Source: Betaproteobacteria bacterium UBA5582 (GTDB lineage Bacteria; Pseudomonadota; Gammaproteobacteria; Burkholderiales; Rhodocyclaceae). Taken from it: a DNA stretch of 43,573 bases. How positions within the stretch are numbered: position 1 is the first letter of the stretch; each line of letters begins with the position of its first letter. Below, one piece after another: positions 7,687 through 15,679 of this stretch. A model generated the notes under the pieces. That model ran no database searches. It was not told the DNA's origin and saw only the letters and a program-made list of their open reading frames with translations. The DNA lies in contig DILW01000162.1 of NCBI GenBank assembly GCA_002425245.1, forward strand, positions 1-43,573, read 5' to 3'. Both the position numbers and the translations under genes were made by a program.

Positions 7687-8355
7687 TCAGTCCTTGAGGG
7701 CGCGGGCAACGACCGCCACATGAACATTGATCGCGCCGTGCAGGCACAGCACACGGGCGGCTTCGCCGGCACTGGCGCCGCTGGTGAACACGTCGTCAAC
7801 CAGCAGGATGCGCTCGCCGTTCAGGTCGCTATGGCATTCGAAGGCGCCGCGCACATTGTCCTGGCGCTGCCGCAAAGGCAGTCCGGCCTGGGCTGGGGTG
7901 GCGCGGTGGCGCTGCAGGCTGGTGACATCAACCGGGAGATCCAGGCAGCGACCAAGCGTACGGGCGATTTCCACCGCCTGGTTGAAGCCCCGTTCGCGCA
8001 GCCGACTCGGGTGCAGCGGCAGCGGCACGACCCGGTCGTGTTCGGCAGCGCTCAGAATGCTCGCCAATTGCCGGCCGAACCAGGCGGCCAGCGGCAGGCG
8101 GTGCTGGTACTTGAGCGCCTGGATCAGGCGGTCGACCGGAAAGGCGTAGCGGAAGCAGGCGCTGACACCGGAAAAATGCGGTGGTGTGTGCAGACAGGCG
8201 CCGCAGCGTTCGCCATGGGTGGTCTGGTCGCCACAGCGGGGGCAGCATTTTTCCGGCAGGGCGGGCAGATCGGCCTGGCAGGCCGGGCACAGCAGTTGGT
8301 CTCCGGACTCGGCTGCGCAGAGCAGGCAACTGCTGGCCAGCAGACGGTGCCACAC
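7687..8355 (-). CDS. ComF family phosphoribosyltransferase-like protein
   Basis: A ComF/GntX-type protein. The N-terminal half has four pairs of cysteines (CLLC, CPAC, CPRC, CGAC) forming zinc ribbons. The C-terminal half is a phosphoribosyltransferase fold with the PRPP loop ILLVDDVFTSGASAGEAAR. Relatives take part in DNA uptake (ComF) or carbon use (GntX); the reaction is unknown. The start is open. The frame could begin at an ATG at 8478, but that would add 41 unrelated residues and run over the bioB promoter. A GTG at 8355 gives 222 residues, the normal size, although it has no clear ribosome site. Confidence 0.85.
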   Translation of the reverse strand: MWHRLLASSCLLCAAESGDQLLCPACQADLPALPEKCCPRCGDQTTHGERCGACLHTPPHFSGVSACFRYAFPVDRLIQALKYQHRLPLAAWFGRQLASILSAAEHDRVVPLPLHPSRLRERGFNQAVEIARTLGRCLDLPVDVTSLQRHRATPAQAGLPLRQRQDNVRGAFECHSDLNGERILLVDDVFTSGASAGEAARVLCLHGAINVHVAVVARALKD

Positions 8356-8390
8356 GCCGGTCGGGGAGAAGTCGGCGGACTCGGGTAGAA

Positions 8391-8419
8391 TTGACTTCGC
8401 CGCCGGTGTTTTGGATAAT
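8391..8419 (+). promoter_or_regulatory. sigma70 promoter of bioB
   Basis: TTGACT (8391-8396), a 17 bp spacer and GATAAT (8414-8419) form a near-consensus promoter. The start of transcription would lie near 8426, giving a leader of about 50 bases before the bioB ATG. No BirA-like dyad is evident. Confidence 0.7.
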
Positions 8420-8476
8420 CCATAATTACCGTCAGCGTTTATCGTTGATTTGTCAGGGTTTTCTGTAGGGTCTTTC

Positions 8477-9460
8477 ATGCAATCCAGTGCTCTTTCCTCG
8501 CCCGTCTCCTGTACTCCCAACCAACCGGTTCACCGCTGGACGGTCGATGAAGTCCTGGCGCTTTACGATCTGCCGCTGATGGATCTGGTCTTCCGCGCCC
8601 AGCAGGTGCATCGTGAAAATTTTGATGCCAATGCCATTCAACGCTCGACGCTGCTTTCGGTCAAGACCGGAGGCTGTTCCGAGGATTGCAGCTACTGTTC
8701 GCAGTCGGCCCGTTACGATACCGACCTCGAACGCGAGCGCCTGATGCCGCTCGACGAGGTCGTCGCCGCGGCCAAGGCCGCCCGCGACAAGGGCGCTTCG
8801 CGTTTCTGCATGGGCGCCGCCTGGCGCGGGCCCAAGGATAACGACCTCGACAAGGTGTTGGCCATGGTGCGCGAGGTCAAGGCGCTGGGCATGCAGACCT
8901 GTGTCACCCTGGGCATGCTCAGGGACGGTCAGGCGGAAAAGCTGAAGGAAGCCGGACTCGACTATTACAACCACAACCTCGACACCGACAAGGAGTTTTA
9001 CGGTCAGGTGATCAAGTCGCATACCCACGACGACCGCCTTGATACCCTGGAACAGGTGCGCGAGGCAGGTATCAATGTCTGTTCCGGCGGCATCATCGGC
9101 ATGGGCGAGTCGCGTCGCAATCGCGCCGGTTTGATCGTCCAGCTCGCCAATCTGCCGACGCCGCCCGAATCGGTGCCGATCAACAATCTGGTGCCGATTC
9201 CCGGCACACCGCTGGCCGATCGTCCGCAGCTCGATCCCTTCGAGTTCGTGCGCACCATTGCTGCCGCCCGCATCACCATGCCGGGGTCCTGGGTCCGCTT
9301 GTCTGCTGGTCGCCAGGAGATGAGCGACGAGTTGCAGGCGCTGTGTTTCCTGGCCGGCGCGAATTCGATGTTCTATGGCGATCATCTGCTGACCACCGGC
9401 AATCCGGAGGTCGATCGCGACGACGCTCTGTTCGCGCGCCTGGGGCTGAAAGCGGTTTGA
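8477..9460 (+). CDS. bioB: biotin synthase
   Basis: A radical SAM enzyme of 327 residues that inserts sulfur into dethiobiotin. The SAM cluster motif GGCSEDCSYCSQSARY gives Cys67, Cys71 and Cys74. The second, sulfur-donating [2Fe-2S] cluster is indicated by conserved later cysteines (in MQTCVTLGM and INVCSGGIIGMGE) and by Arg in ITMPGSWVRLSAGR. I chose the ATG at 8477; an in-frame TTG at 8450 would add nine residues. It is followed with a four-base overlap by bioC, so the two biotin genes form an operon. No other bio genes are in the window. Confidence 0.96.
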   Translation: MQSSALSSPVSCTPNQPVHRWTVDEVLALYDLPLMDLVFRAQQVHRENFDANAIQRSTLLSVKTGGCSEDCSYCSQSARYDTDLERERLMPLDEVVAAAKAARDKGASRFCMGAAWRGPKDNDLDKVLAMVREVKALGMQTCVTLGMLRDGQAEKLKEAGLDYYNHNLDTDKEFYGQVIKSHTHDDRLDTLEQVREAGINVCSGGIIGMGESRRNRAGLIVQLANLPTPPESVPINNLVPIPGTPLADRPQLDPFEFVRTIAAARITMPGSWVRLSAGRQEMSDELQALCFLAGANSMFYGDHLLTTGNPEVDRDDALFARLGLKAV

Positions 9461-10341
9461 CCGACTTTTCCCCGCCAGACGAGTTCGTCGACGGCCACCA
9501 AGTCGCTCGGCGATTCTCGCGGATTGCCGCGAGCTACCCGCAGGGCGATTTTTTCGCTCGCGAAGTCGACCGCCGGATGCAGGAGCGACTGGATTATGTT
9601 CGCCTGAGTCCACAGCGCATCGTCGATCTCGGCTGTAGCCGGGGTGCCAGCCTGGCCGGTTTGCAGGCGCGTTTCCCCGATGCCCGCTTGTTCGGTCTGG
9701 ATGTCTCGGCGGACATGCTGCGCCCGGTCGCGGTTGAGCGCCCGGCCTGGCAGCGCTGGCTCGGGTTGGGGAAAGCAGAAGGCCCGCGGATTCAGGGCAG
9801 GGTCGAGCAGTTGCCGCTGGCCTCGGGGTCGGTCGGGTTGTTCTGGTCCAATCTGCTCCTGCACTGGCTCGATCATCCCCTGCCGGCGCTGCGCGAGGCT
9901 CAGCGCTGCCTGGAAGTCGGCGGTCTGCTGATGTTCTCCACCCTCGGGCCGGATACCCTGCGTGAGCTGCGTTCGGCCTTTGCCGACGGTTATGCCCATA
10001 CCCAGCGTTTTACCGACATGCACGACCTCGGCGACATGCTGGTCGAGTGCGGTTTTGCCGACCCGGTCATGGACATGGAAGTGATCACCCTGACCTACGA
10101 CAGTGTCGATGCCTTGTTCGCCGAGTTGCGCGCAGCGGGGTCGGGCTGCGCCATGAAGGCACGGCGCCACGGCTTGACCGGGCGGCGACGCCTGGCCGAG
10201 GTGCGCGCCGCCTACGAGACGCTACGTTGCGACGGGCGACTGCCGGCCAGCTTCGAAGTGATCTACGGTCACGCCTGGAAAACGGCGCCGCGGCAAACCG
10301 CCGACGGGCGCGCGATCATCCGTTTCGAGCGGCGCCCCTAA
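9457..10341 (+). CDS. bioC: malonyl-ACP O-methyltransferase BioC
   Basis: A class I SAM methyltransferase of 294 residues that masks malonyl-ACP as its methyl ester so that fatty-acid synthesis can build pimelate for biotin. Motif I is IVDLGCSRGASLAGL, followed by LFGLDVSADML and the later SNLLLHWLDHPLPALREA stretch typical of BioC. The start is a TTG overlapping the bioB stop (TTGA), and the protein then begins TDFSPPDEFVDGHQVARRFS as in betaproteobacterial BioC. Its TAA overlaps the stop of the convergent msrQ (CTAA at 10338-10341). Confidence 0.88.
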   Translation: MTDFSPPDEFVDGHQVARRFSRIAASYPQGDFFAREVDRRMQERLDYVRLSPQRIVDLGCSRGASLAGLQARFPDARLFGLDVSADMLRPVAVERPAWQRWLGLGKAEGPRIQGRVEQLPLASGSVGLFWSNLLLHWLDHPLPALREAQRCLEVGGLLMFSTLGPDTLRELRSAFADGYAHTQRFTDMHDLGDMLVECGFADPVMDMEVITLTYDSVDALFAELRAAGSGCAMKARRHGLTGRRRLAEVRAAYETLRCDGRLPASFEVIYGHAWKTAPRQTADGRAIIRFERRP

Positions 10342-10991
10342 TCCGGGCGCTTGTCGTAGAAGCGGATCGCCTGTACCTGCCGGCTCGGAATGGCCGGGGT
10401 GGCCTTCTGCTTGCGGTTCTGTACCCGCCACCAGAGCAGGACGCCAAGCAGGCAGGCGTAGGCCAGCGCCCGCGGCAATTCGTCGAAACTGCTTTGCCAG
10501 AGCAGGTGCACGCAGGCCAGGATGGCGATCAGGTAGATGCTGCGATGCAGCTCCTGCCATTTACGGCCGCCGAGTTTGCGCACTGCAGCCGCATTCGAGG
10601 TGAGTGCCAGGGGGATGAGCAGTGCGAAAGCAGCCAGGCCAACGCTGATGAACGGGCGCTTGACGATGTCCCGGGCCATCGCTGCGATCGAGAATTCATG
10701 ATTGAAACCGACGAAGGCGAACAGGTGCAGGCAGGCGTAGGCAAAGGTGAACAGCCCGAGCATCCGGCGCAGGCGCAGCAGCCAGTGCTGGCCGGTGATG
10801 GCGCGTAGCGGTGAGACACAGAGGGTGAGCAGCAGGAAGTTCAGCGTCCAGGTGCCGGTGAATTGCTGTACCGCTTCGCCGTGATCTCCGCTCAGGGTAT
10901 TGGCGTTGATCTGCCAGAGCAGGTAGCCGGCGGGTATGCAGGCAGCGAAGAACAGCAGGCTGCGGGCCAGATTGACGGGAATTGCTTGCAT
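10338..10991 (-). CDS. msrQ: heme-binding membrane subunit MsrQ (YedZ)
   Basis: A protein of 217 residues with about six membrane helices and the ferric-reductase-like core. Histidines on two helices (LHLFAFVGFNHEF and LHRSIYLIAILACVHLL) are the likely b-heme ligands. MsrQ passes electrons from the quinone pool or flavin to periplasmic MsrP, which repairs methionine sulfoxide. The gene for the catalytic molybdopterin partner MsrP normally comes directly before msrQ. Here the upstream gene is instead the HDOD protein, 41 bp away, so msrP must lie elsewhere or be absent. Confidence 0.88.
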   Translation of the reverse strand: MQAIPVNLARSLLFFAACIPAGYLLWQINANTLSGDHGEAVQQFTGTWTLNFLLLTLCVSPLRAITGQHWLLRLRRMLGLFTFAYACLHLFAFVGFNHEFSIAAMARDIVKRPFISVGLAAFALLIPLALTSNAAAVRKLGGRKWQELHRSIYLIAILACVHLLWQSSFDELPRALAYACLLGVLLWWRVQNRKQKATPAIPSRQVQAIRFYDKRPD

Positions 10992-11032
10992 ACGCTTCGT
11001 TCTCCTTGCTTGTGGCTGGCTATTTCCAAGGG

Positions 11033-11887
11033 TCAGCTGTTCAGACCAAGGGCAAGGCGTAGTTTTGCGATTTCTTCTGCGGCTTCGTCGACCAGGTCCT
11101 GGTAGCGGGCACGGTCAGCCTCCCTGAGCTCCATCCGTTCCGGGTCGGCTTCCCGCTCCATCCACTCGAGATCGCCACCCGCCAGCAGATTGGCGAAATA
11201 AAGCACATCGCATACGGTGCAGGGGGTCTCGACATTCTGCAGGAGGTCGTGATCGCGGACTGCTTCGATGATCCGTTCGGGAACTCCGAGAGCGTGCAGC
11301 AGGCTGTTGCCGACGCCTTCATGCCAGCCGGCCAGCAAGCTCACCATGGCCTCCCGGTTGTCGCGGTAGGTCGGGTATTCACTGGCTCGATACAGCAGGT
11401 AGAAAACACCGATATCGTGAACCAGGCCGGCCATCATCGCATCCTCGGGATTGATCCGGCCCAGGCGTCGGGCCAGGACGCGGGCGATGGCCGCAACCTG
11501 GATCGAATGCTCCCAGGCGCCGTGGGCGATTTTCTCGTAGCTGGCCAGATTGCGTGACTTCAGCATCTGGTCCATGGCCAGCGCCAGGGAGACCGTCCGT
11601 ACCGTGTCGAAGCCGATTCGACTGATGGCCAGGGTCAGGTCGCTACTGGTCTTGCCGGAGGGGTTGTAGGTGACTGAATTCGCAAGGCGCAGCAATTTAC
11701 TGGAGATGAGCGGTTCAATGCTGACTACCTGGGCAACTTTTTCGAGGCTGGCAAAGGGATTCTTGAGCGTATCGCGCACGAGCAATGCGGCATCCAGGCA
11801 AGTCGGAAAACTGACATCGCCCGAGAGGTCGTGGGCGATGTCTTCCAGGATGTGAAAGTGGACGCTGTCGTGCGGCTGCATCTTCAA
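11033..11887 (-). CDS. HDOD-domain signalling protein
   Basis: A cytoplasmic protein of 284 residues built on one HDOD domain (about 15-215), a relative of HD phosphohydrolases. An HD pair is present in GLVHDIGVFYLL (His157, Asp158) and there is a further His127, but HDOD proteins usually lack full phosphodiesterase activity and act as signalling adaptors. A Glu/Arg-rich helical tail (about 235-280) may mediate contacts. The ATG overlaps the stop of the CBS-domain gene (ATGA), so the two are co-translated. The signal and output are unknown. Confidence 0.87.
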   Translation of the reverse strand: MKMQPHDSVHFHILEDIAHDLSGDVSFPTCLDAALLVRDTLKNPFASLEKVAQVVSIEPLISSKLLRLANSVTYNPSGKTSSDLTLAISRIGFDTVRTVSLALAMDQMLKSRNLASYEKIAHGAWEHSIQVAAIARVLARRLGRINPEDAMMAGLVHDIGVFYLLYRASEYPTYRDNREAMVSLLAGWHEGVGNSLLHALGVPERIIEAVRDHDLLQNVETPCTVCDVLYFANLLAGGDLEWMEREADPERMELREADRARYQDLVDEAAEEIAKLRLALGLNS

Positions 11888-12315
11888 CTGTTGATATAGC
11901 GTTCGAGTTCCTCGATGAGGAATCTTTGGGCGCTGATCGTTTCCTTGACCAGATCACCGATGGACAGAATGCCGAGCACCTGGCCCTGATCGTCGAGCAC
12001 TGGCAGATGACGGAAACGTTTCTCGGTCATCAACGACATGCATTCTTCGAGTGTCGCATTCAGGCCGACATAGGCCACCCGGGAACTCATCAGGTCACGG
12101 ACGGGTGTTTCCTTCGACGAGCGATTGTTGCGAATCTGCTTGCGGGCGTAGTCACGCTCGGAAAATATCCCGACCAGCTTACCATCCTGAAGCACCAGCA
12201 AGGCGCCGACATTGTGCTCGGCCATGACGCAAAGTGCCTGATAAACAGTGTCGTCGGGCGCTGTAACCGCCAGGGGGGCGGTTTTTTCAGCCAACAATTG
12301 CTTGAGTGTTTTCAT
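11884..12315 (-). CDS. tandem CBS-domain protein
   Basis: A protein of 143 residues made of two CBS motifs and nothing else. The first (about 15-70) contains VGALLVLQDGKLVGIFSERD, the second (about 78-130) RFRHLPVLDDQGQVLGILSI. Such pairs bind adenine nucleotides or SAM and report energy state. The chosen ATG at 12315 has GGAG seven bases upstream; the open frame extends 21 codons further without a ribosome site. It precedes and overlaps the HDOD gene, so it probably supplies the nucleotide-sensing half of a two-protein signalling unit. Confidence 0.87.
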   Translation of the reverse strand: MKTLKQLLAEKTAPLAVTAPDDTVYQALCVMAEHNVGALLVLQDGKLVGIFSERDYARKQIRNNRSSKETPVRDLMSSRVAYVGLNATLEECMSLMTEKRFRHLPVLDDQGQVLGILSIGDLVKETISAQRFLIEELERYINS

Positions 12316-12376
12316 GGTGGGTCTCCGCGTTATTGGTAATGGTGACGACAGTCTAAACGTGGCAGCCAGAAAGAAC

Positions 12377-12400
12377 AAAGGCAGCCCGCGGGCTGCCTTT
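12377..12400 (-). terminator. intrinsic terminator after the cytochrome c4 gene
   Basis: A perfect 24-bp palindrome, arms AAAGGCAGCCCG and CGGGCTGCCTTT, lies 21 bp past the cytochrome stop. On the minus strand it is followed by a T-rich stretch (GTTCTTT). It separates the cytochrome gene from the CBS-HDOD unit. Confidence 0.75.
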
Positions 12401-12421
12401 GAGAAAGCTGGATGCTTGAGT

Positions 12422-13057
12422 TCAGCGCAGGCCGGCAGCGTAGTCGGAAACGGCCTTGATCTCGACGTCGGAAAGCTTGGCGGCGATCATGCGCATCATT
12501 TTTTCCGGGTCGTTGGCGCGCTCTTCGGCACGGAAGGCCTTCAACTGGACTTCGGTGTACTCGGCGAACTGGCCGGCCAGACGCGGATACTGGGCAGGCA
12601 TGCCGGCACCGGCCGGGCCGTGGCAACCGGCACAGGCCGGGATGCCCTTCTTGAAGTCGCCCTGGCGCCACAGCTTCCTGCCGAGGGCGATGCTGGCTTC
12701 GTTTTTGGCGGCTTCGGGCTTCAGTTTCTGGCTGGCGTACCAGGCGGAGACGTTGCGCATGTCTTCGTCGGTCAGCGCAGCGACCATGCCGGCCATGATT
12801 GCGTTGTCGCGGGCGGCGGGTTTGCCGTCGACCGACTTGAAATTGGTCAGCTGCTTGTAGATGTACTGTTCGATCTGGCCGGCCAGGTGCGGATTGGCGG
12901 AGGCCATGCTGTTGCCGTCAGCGCCGTGGCAGGCAACACAGATCGTCTCCGCGACGATCTTGCCCTTGGCCGGGTCGGCCTTGGCCGAGGTCTGCTCGGA
13001 GGCGTGGGTGACGAAACTGGTGGCAAACAGGATTGCCATTGCCGCGGTACGGATCAT
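12422..13057 (-). CDS. periplasmic diheme cytochrome c4 family protein
   Basis: A secreted electron carrier of 211 residues. A signal peptide (about 1-20, ending HAS) is followed by two homologous c-type domains, each with one heme site: CVACH at 40-44 and CAGCH at 142-146. Methionines in MAGMVAAL and near GAGMPAQYPRLAG are candidate sixth ligands. The repeated NPHLAGQIEQYIYKQL / YPRLAGQFAEYTEVQL segments show the internal duplication typical of cytochrome c4. c4 proteins deliver electrons to terminal oxidases or denitrification enzymes. It is divergent from engB, as in many betaproteobacteria. Confidence 0.92.
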   Translation of the reverse strand: MIRTAAMAILFATSFVTHASEQTSAKADPAKGKIVAETICVACHGADGNSMASANPHLAGQIEQYIYKQLTNFKSVDGKPAARDNAIMAGMVAALTDEDMRNVSAWYASQKLKPEAAKNEASIALGRKLWRQGDFKKGIPACAGCHGPAGAGMPAQYPRLAGQFAEYTEVQLKAFRAEERANDPEKMMRMIAAKLSDVEIKAVSDYAAGLR

Positions 13058-13166
13058 TTTTCGAACTCCTAATGCGCATGAATGGGCGCTTTGGCCGGAA
13101 CGGAAGTTACAAACCTGTTATTCTATATTAGTTTCCCTTCAACTAGGCGGGTCTTCCGCGTTTTTT

Positions 13167-13865
13167 ATGCCTCTCTTCCAGAACGCGATCTTCCACACGA
13201 CCGTGGCCAATCTCCGCGATCTGCCCGCCGATGCACTCAGCGAAGTGGCTTTCGCCGGGCGCTCGAATGCCGGCAAGTCATCGGCGATCAATACCCTGGC
13301 CGGTCGTGTTCGCCTGGCTTTCGTCAGCAAGACGCCGGGGCGGACCCAGCACCTCAATTACTTCACCCTGGCGCCGGGGAAGTACTTCGTCGACCTGCCT
13401 GGCTACGGTTATGCCAAAGCCCCCGAGGAAGTGCGCTCCCAGTGGGAGGGGCTGATCGGCCCTTACCTCAGCCGGCGCGGACCGCTGGTCGGACTGGTGG
13501 TGATCATGGATTGCCGGCGTCCGTTTACCGACCTCGATCGCAACCTGATTGACTGGTTCCGGCCGACCGGCAGGCCGATCCATATCCTGCTGTCGAAAGC
13601 CGACAAATTGTCACGGCAGGAGCAGACCAAGGTGTTGCGTGCGGTCAAGGCTGAGTTGGCAAGTTGGGGTGAGGGCGCCTACAGCGCCCAGTTGTTCTCC
13701 AGCCTGAAGAAGGCAGGGGTCGATGAGGCTGAAGCGGTGCTAGCCGGCTGGCTGGAGATGGCGTTGCCCGAGAAAGCACCGGCGGAAAACAAAAGACCCC
13801 CGGACAAGGGGAGTCCGGGGGCCAAAATGCCTCAACGTGGTCAAGGCACCCGCTCAGGGAGGTGA
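13167..13865 (+). CDS. engB: ribosome biogenesis GTPase EngB (YihA/YsxC)
   Basis: A TRAFAC GTPase needed for assembly of the large ribosomal subunit. G1 is AGRSNAGKSSAIN, G2 TPGRTQHLNYF, G3 DLPGYGYAKAP and G4 LLSKADKLSRQE. The ATG at 13167 gives 232 residues. The last 25 or so residues (Lys/Pro/Gly-rich) are longer than in most EngB proteins and are encoded by DNA containing a 9-bp GC hairpin at 13797-13821. The tail may be non-conserved read-out of a terminator-like element. It is followed by hemB on the same strand after about 98 bp. Confidence 0.93.
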   Translation: MPLFQNAIFHTTVANLRDLPADALSEVAFAGRSNAGKSSAINTLAGRVRLAFVSKTPGRTQHLNYFTLAPGKYFVDLPGYGYAKAPEEVRSQWEGLIGPYLSRRGPLVGLVVIMDCRRPFTDLDRNLIDWFRPTGRPIHILLSKADKLSRQEQTKVLRAVKAELASWGEGAYSAQLFSSLKKAGVDEAEAVLAGWLEMALPEKAPAENKRPPDKGSPGAKMPQRGQGTRSGR

Positions 13866-13963
13866 AGCGGGAGACAGCGCGTGCCATCTTGGGCGTATGA
13901 CGCGGTGGGGGCGACAAAGTTCCCGCCGGATGAAAAAATTTCCGTTTTTTTTGCAAGGACTGA

Positions 13964-14965
13964 ATGACGATGGCTGGCAATTTCCCCGGAACCCGGATGC
14001 GCAGGATGCGGCGCGACGATTTCTCGCGTCGCCTGATGCGCGAATCGGTACTGACCCCGGACGACTTCATTTACCCGGTCTTCGTTCTCGAAGGTGCGGG
14101 CCGTACCGAGCAAGTGAGTTCAATGCCCGGTGTCGAGCGGCAATCGCTCGATGTCCTGCTGCGCACCGCCGAGCGTACGGTGAAGCTGGGTATTCCGGCG
14201 CTGGCGCTGTTCCCGGTGATCGATGCGCCGTTGAAAACGCTCGGTGCCGAAGAAGCCTACAACCCGGAAGGCCTGGTGCCGCGCACGGTACGCGCGCTCA
14301 AGCGCGAGTTTCCCGAGCTGGGCGTGATTACCGACGTCGCCCTCGATCCCTATACCAGCCACGGCCAGGACGGTCTGATCGACGACACCGGCTATGTGCT
14401 CAACGACGAAACGCTCGACGTCCTGGTCCGGCAGGCGTTGTGCCATGCCGAAGCCGGCACCGACGTGGTTGCCCCGTCGGACATGATGGACGGCCGCATT
14501 GGTCGCATCCGCGAGGCGCTGGAGCGCAACGGTCGGATCTACACCCGCATCCTCGCCTATTCCGCCAAGTACGCGTCTGCCTTCTACGGCCCCTTCCGCG
14601 ACGCGGTCGGTTCGGCCGGCAATCTCGGCAAGGGCAACAAGTACACCTACCAGATGGACCCGGCCAACGGCGACGAGGCCTTGCGCGAAGTGGCGCTCGA
14701 TATCGAGGAAGGCGCCGATATGGTCATGGTCAAGCCGGGCATGCCGTATCTGGACATCGTCCGCCGGGTCAAAGACGAGTTCGGCGTGCCGACCTACGCC
14801 TACCAGGTCAGCGGCGAGTACGCGATGCTCAAGGCGGCGGCGCAGAACGGCTGGCTTGACGAACGGGCGGTGGTGCTGGAGAGCCTGCTGGCGTTCAAGC
14901 GTGCCGGCGCCGACGGCATCCTGACTTATTTCGCGCTCGACGCGGCGGAATACCTGAAGGGCTAA
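13964..14965 (+). CDS. hemB: delta-aminolevulinic acid dehydratase (porphobilinogen synthase)
   Basis: Condenses two 5-aminolevulinate molecules to porphobilinogen in heme synthesis. The protein has 333 residues. The two active-site lysines are in YSAKYASAFYGPF and MVKPGMPYLD. The metal loop reads DVALDPYTSHGQDG, with Asp in place of the zinc-binding cysteines, so the enzyme is of the Mg-dependent type found in Pseudomonas. Two starts are possible: the ATG at 13964 (AAGGA only 4 bases upstream) or 13970 (10 bases). The gene ends before a strong bidirectional terminator. Confidence 0.95.
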   Translation: MTMAGNFPGTRMRRMRRDDFSRRLMRESVLTPDDFIYPVFVLEGAGRTEQVSSMPGVERQSLDVLLRTAERTVKLGIPALALFPVIDAPLKTLGAEEAYNPEGLVPRTVRALKREFPELGVITDVALDPYTSHGQDGLIDDTGYVLNDETLDVLVRQALCHAEAGTDVVAPSDMMDGRIGRIREALERNGRIYTRILAYSAKYASAFYGPFRDAVGSAGNLGKGNKYTYQMDPANGDEALREVALDIEEGADMVMVKPGMPYLDIVRRVKDEFGVPTYAYQVSGEYAMLKAAAQNGWLDERAVVLESLLAFKRAGADGILTYFALDAAEYLKG

Positions 14966-14985
14966 TCCGGTTTCCGGGGAAGCAA

Positions 14986-15011
14986 AAAGGGCGGCCGACA
15001 GGCCGCCCTTT
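14986..15011. terminator. bidirectional terminator between hemB and slmA
   Basis: Arms AAAGGGCGGCC (14986-14996) and GGCCGCCCTTT (15001-15011) form an 11-bp stem with a 4-base loop, with A5 on one side and T3 on the other. It lies between the convergent hemB and slmA stops and can serve both. Confidence 0.8.
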
Positions 15012-15015
15012 GCGT

Positions 15016-15618
15016 TTACGCGTCGCCAGCCTGCGACAGGCAGGCGAAGTAGAGCATCGGCCACTGCTGCGGCCAATGCGCCAGTGGTTCGCGGCTGAAG
15101 CCGGAGCGGGCATATTGCTCCCAGCGGCCGACGACGTAGCAGCGCAGCAGGTTGGCCAGCGCCCCGAAATCGGCGTCGGCCTTGAACTTCTCCTGCGTCG
15201 CGGCGATGCGCAGGGCCTGCTTGAGCGCCGCTTCGACCTTGTCGAGCAGTGCGTTGATGCGCAGTTGCAGGCGTTCGTTTTCGTTGACCAGGGCGTCGCC
15301 GATCAGCACCCGGGTCATGCCGCGGTTTTTCTGGGCGAAATTGAGCAGCAGGCCGAGGATCAGTTCGAGCTGGCGGAAACCGCGCTCTTCCTCGCCGGTG
15401 ATCTGGTTGATGACGCCGAACAGGCTCTGCTCGATGAATTCGATCAGTCCCTCGAACATCTGCGCCTTGCTGGCGAAGTGGCGGTAGAGCGCAGCTTCGG
15501 AACACTCCAGCTTGCCGGCCAGGGCGGCGGTGGTGATCTTTTCCCCTTTCGGGGTTTCAAGCATTTCAGCCAGGGTTTGCAGGATCTGCAGGCGGCGTTC
15601 GCCCGGTTTGGTCGCCAT
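15016..15618 (-). CDS. slmA: nucleoid occlusion factor SlmA (TetR family)
   Basis: A protein of 200 residues with a TetR-type DNA-binding head (ITTAALAGKLECSEAALYRHF, about 28-48) and a helical C-terminal domain. The segments AQMFEGLIEFIEQSLF and LNFAQKNRGMTRVLIGDALV are typical of SlmA, which binds FtsZ when loaded on DNA and blocks septum formation over the nucleoid. Unlike most TetR proteins it is not a metabolic repressor. The neighbours (nucleotidase, argB) are the usual ones in betaproteobacteria. Confidence 0.9.
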   Translation of the reverse strand: MATKPGERRLQILQTLAEMLETPKGEKITTAALAGKLECSEAALYRHFASKAQMFEGLIEFIEQSLFGVINQITGEEERGFRQLELILGLLLNFAQKNRGMTRVLIGDALVNENERLQLRINALLDKVEAALKQALRIAATQEKFKADADFGALANLLRCYVVGRWEQYARSGFSREPLAHWPQQWPMLYFACLSQAGDA

Positions 15619-15651
15619 TGATGTTGTCCCTCGAAGAATTTTTGTGCCTGG

Positions 15652-15679
15652 ATTATAGACGAGCGCAGCGTTGCGGCAA
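15652..15679 (-). promoter_or_regulatory. putative slmA promoter
   Basis: On the minus strand TTGCCG (15679-15674), a 16-bp spacer and a perfect TATAAT (15657-15652) lie 34 bp before the slmA start. The -10 box contains the stop codon (TAA) of the upstream nucleotidase gene. Confidence 0.55.
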
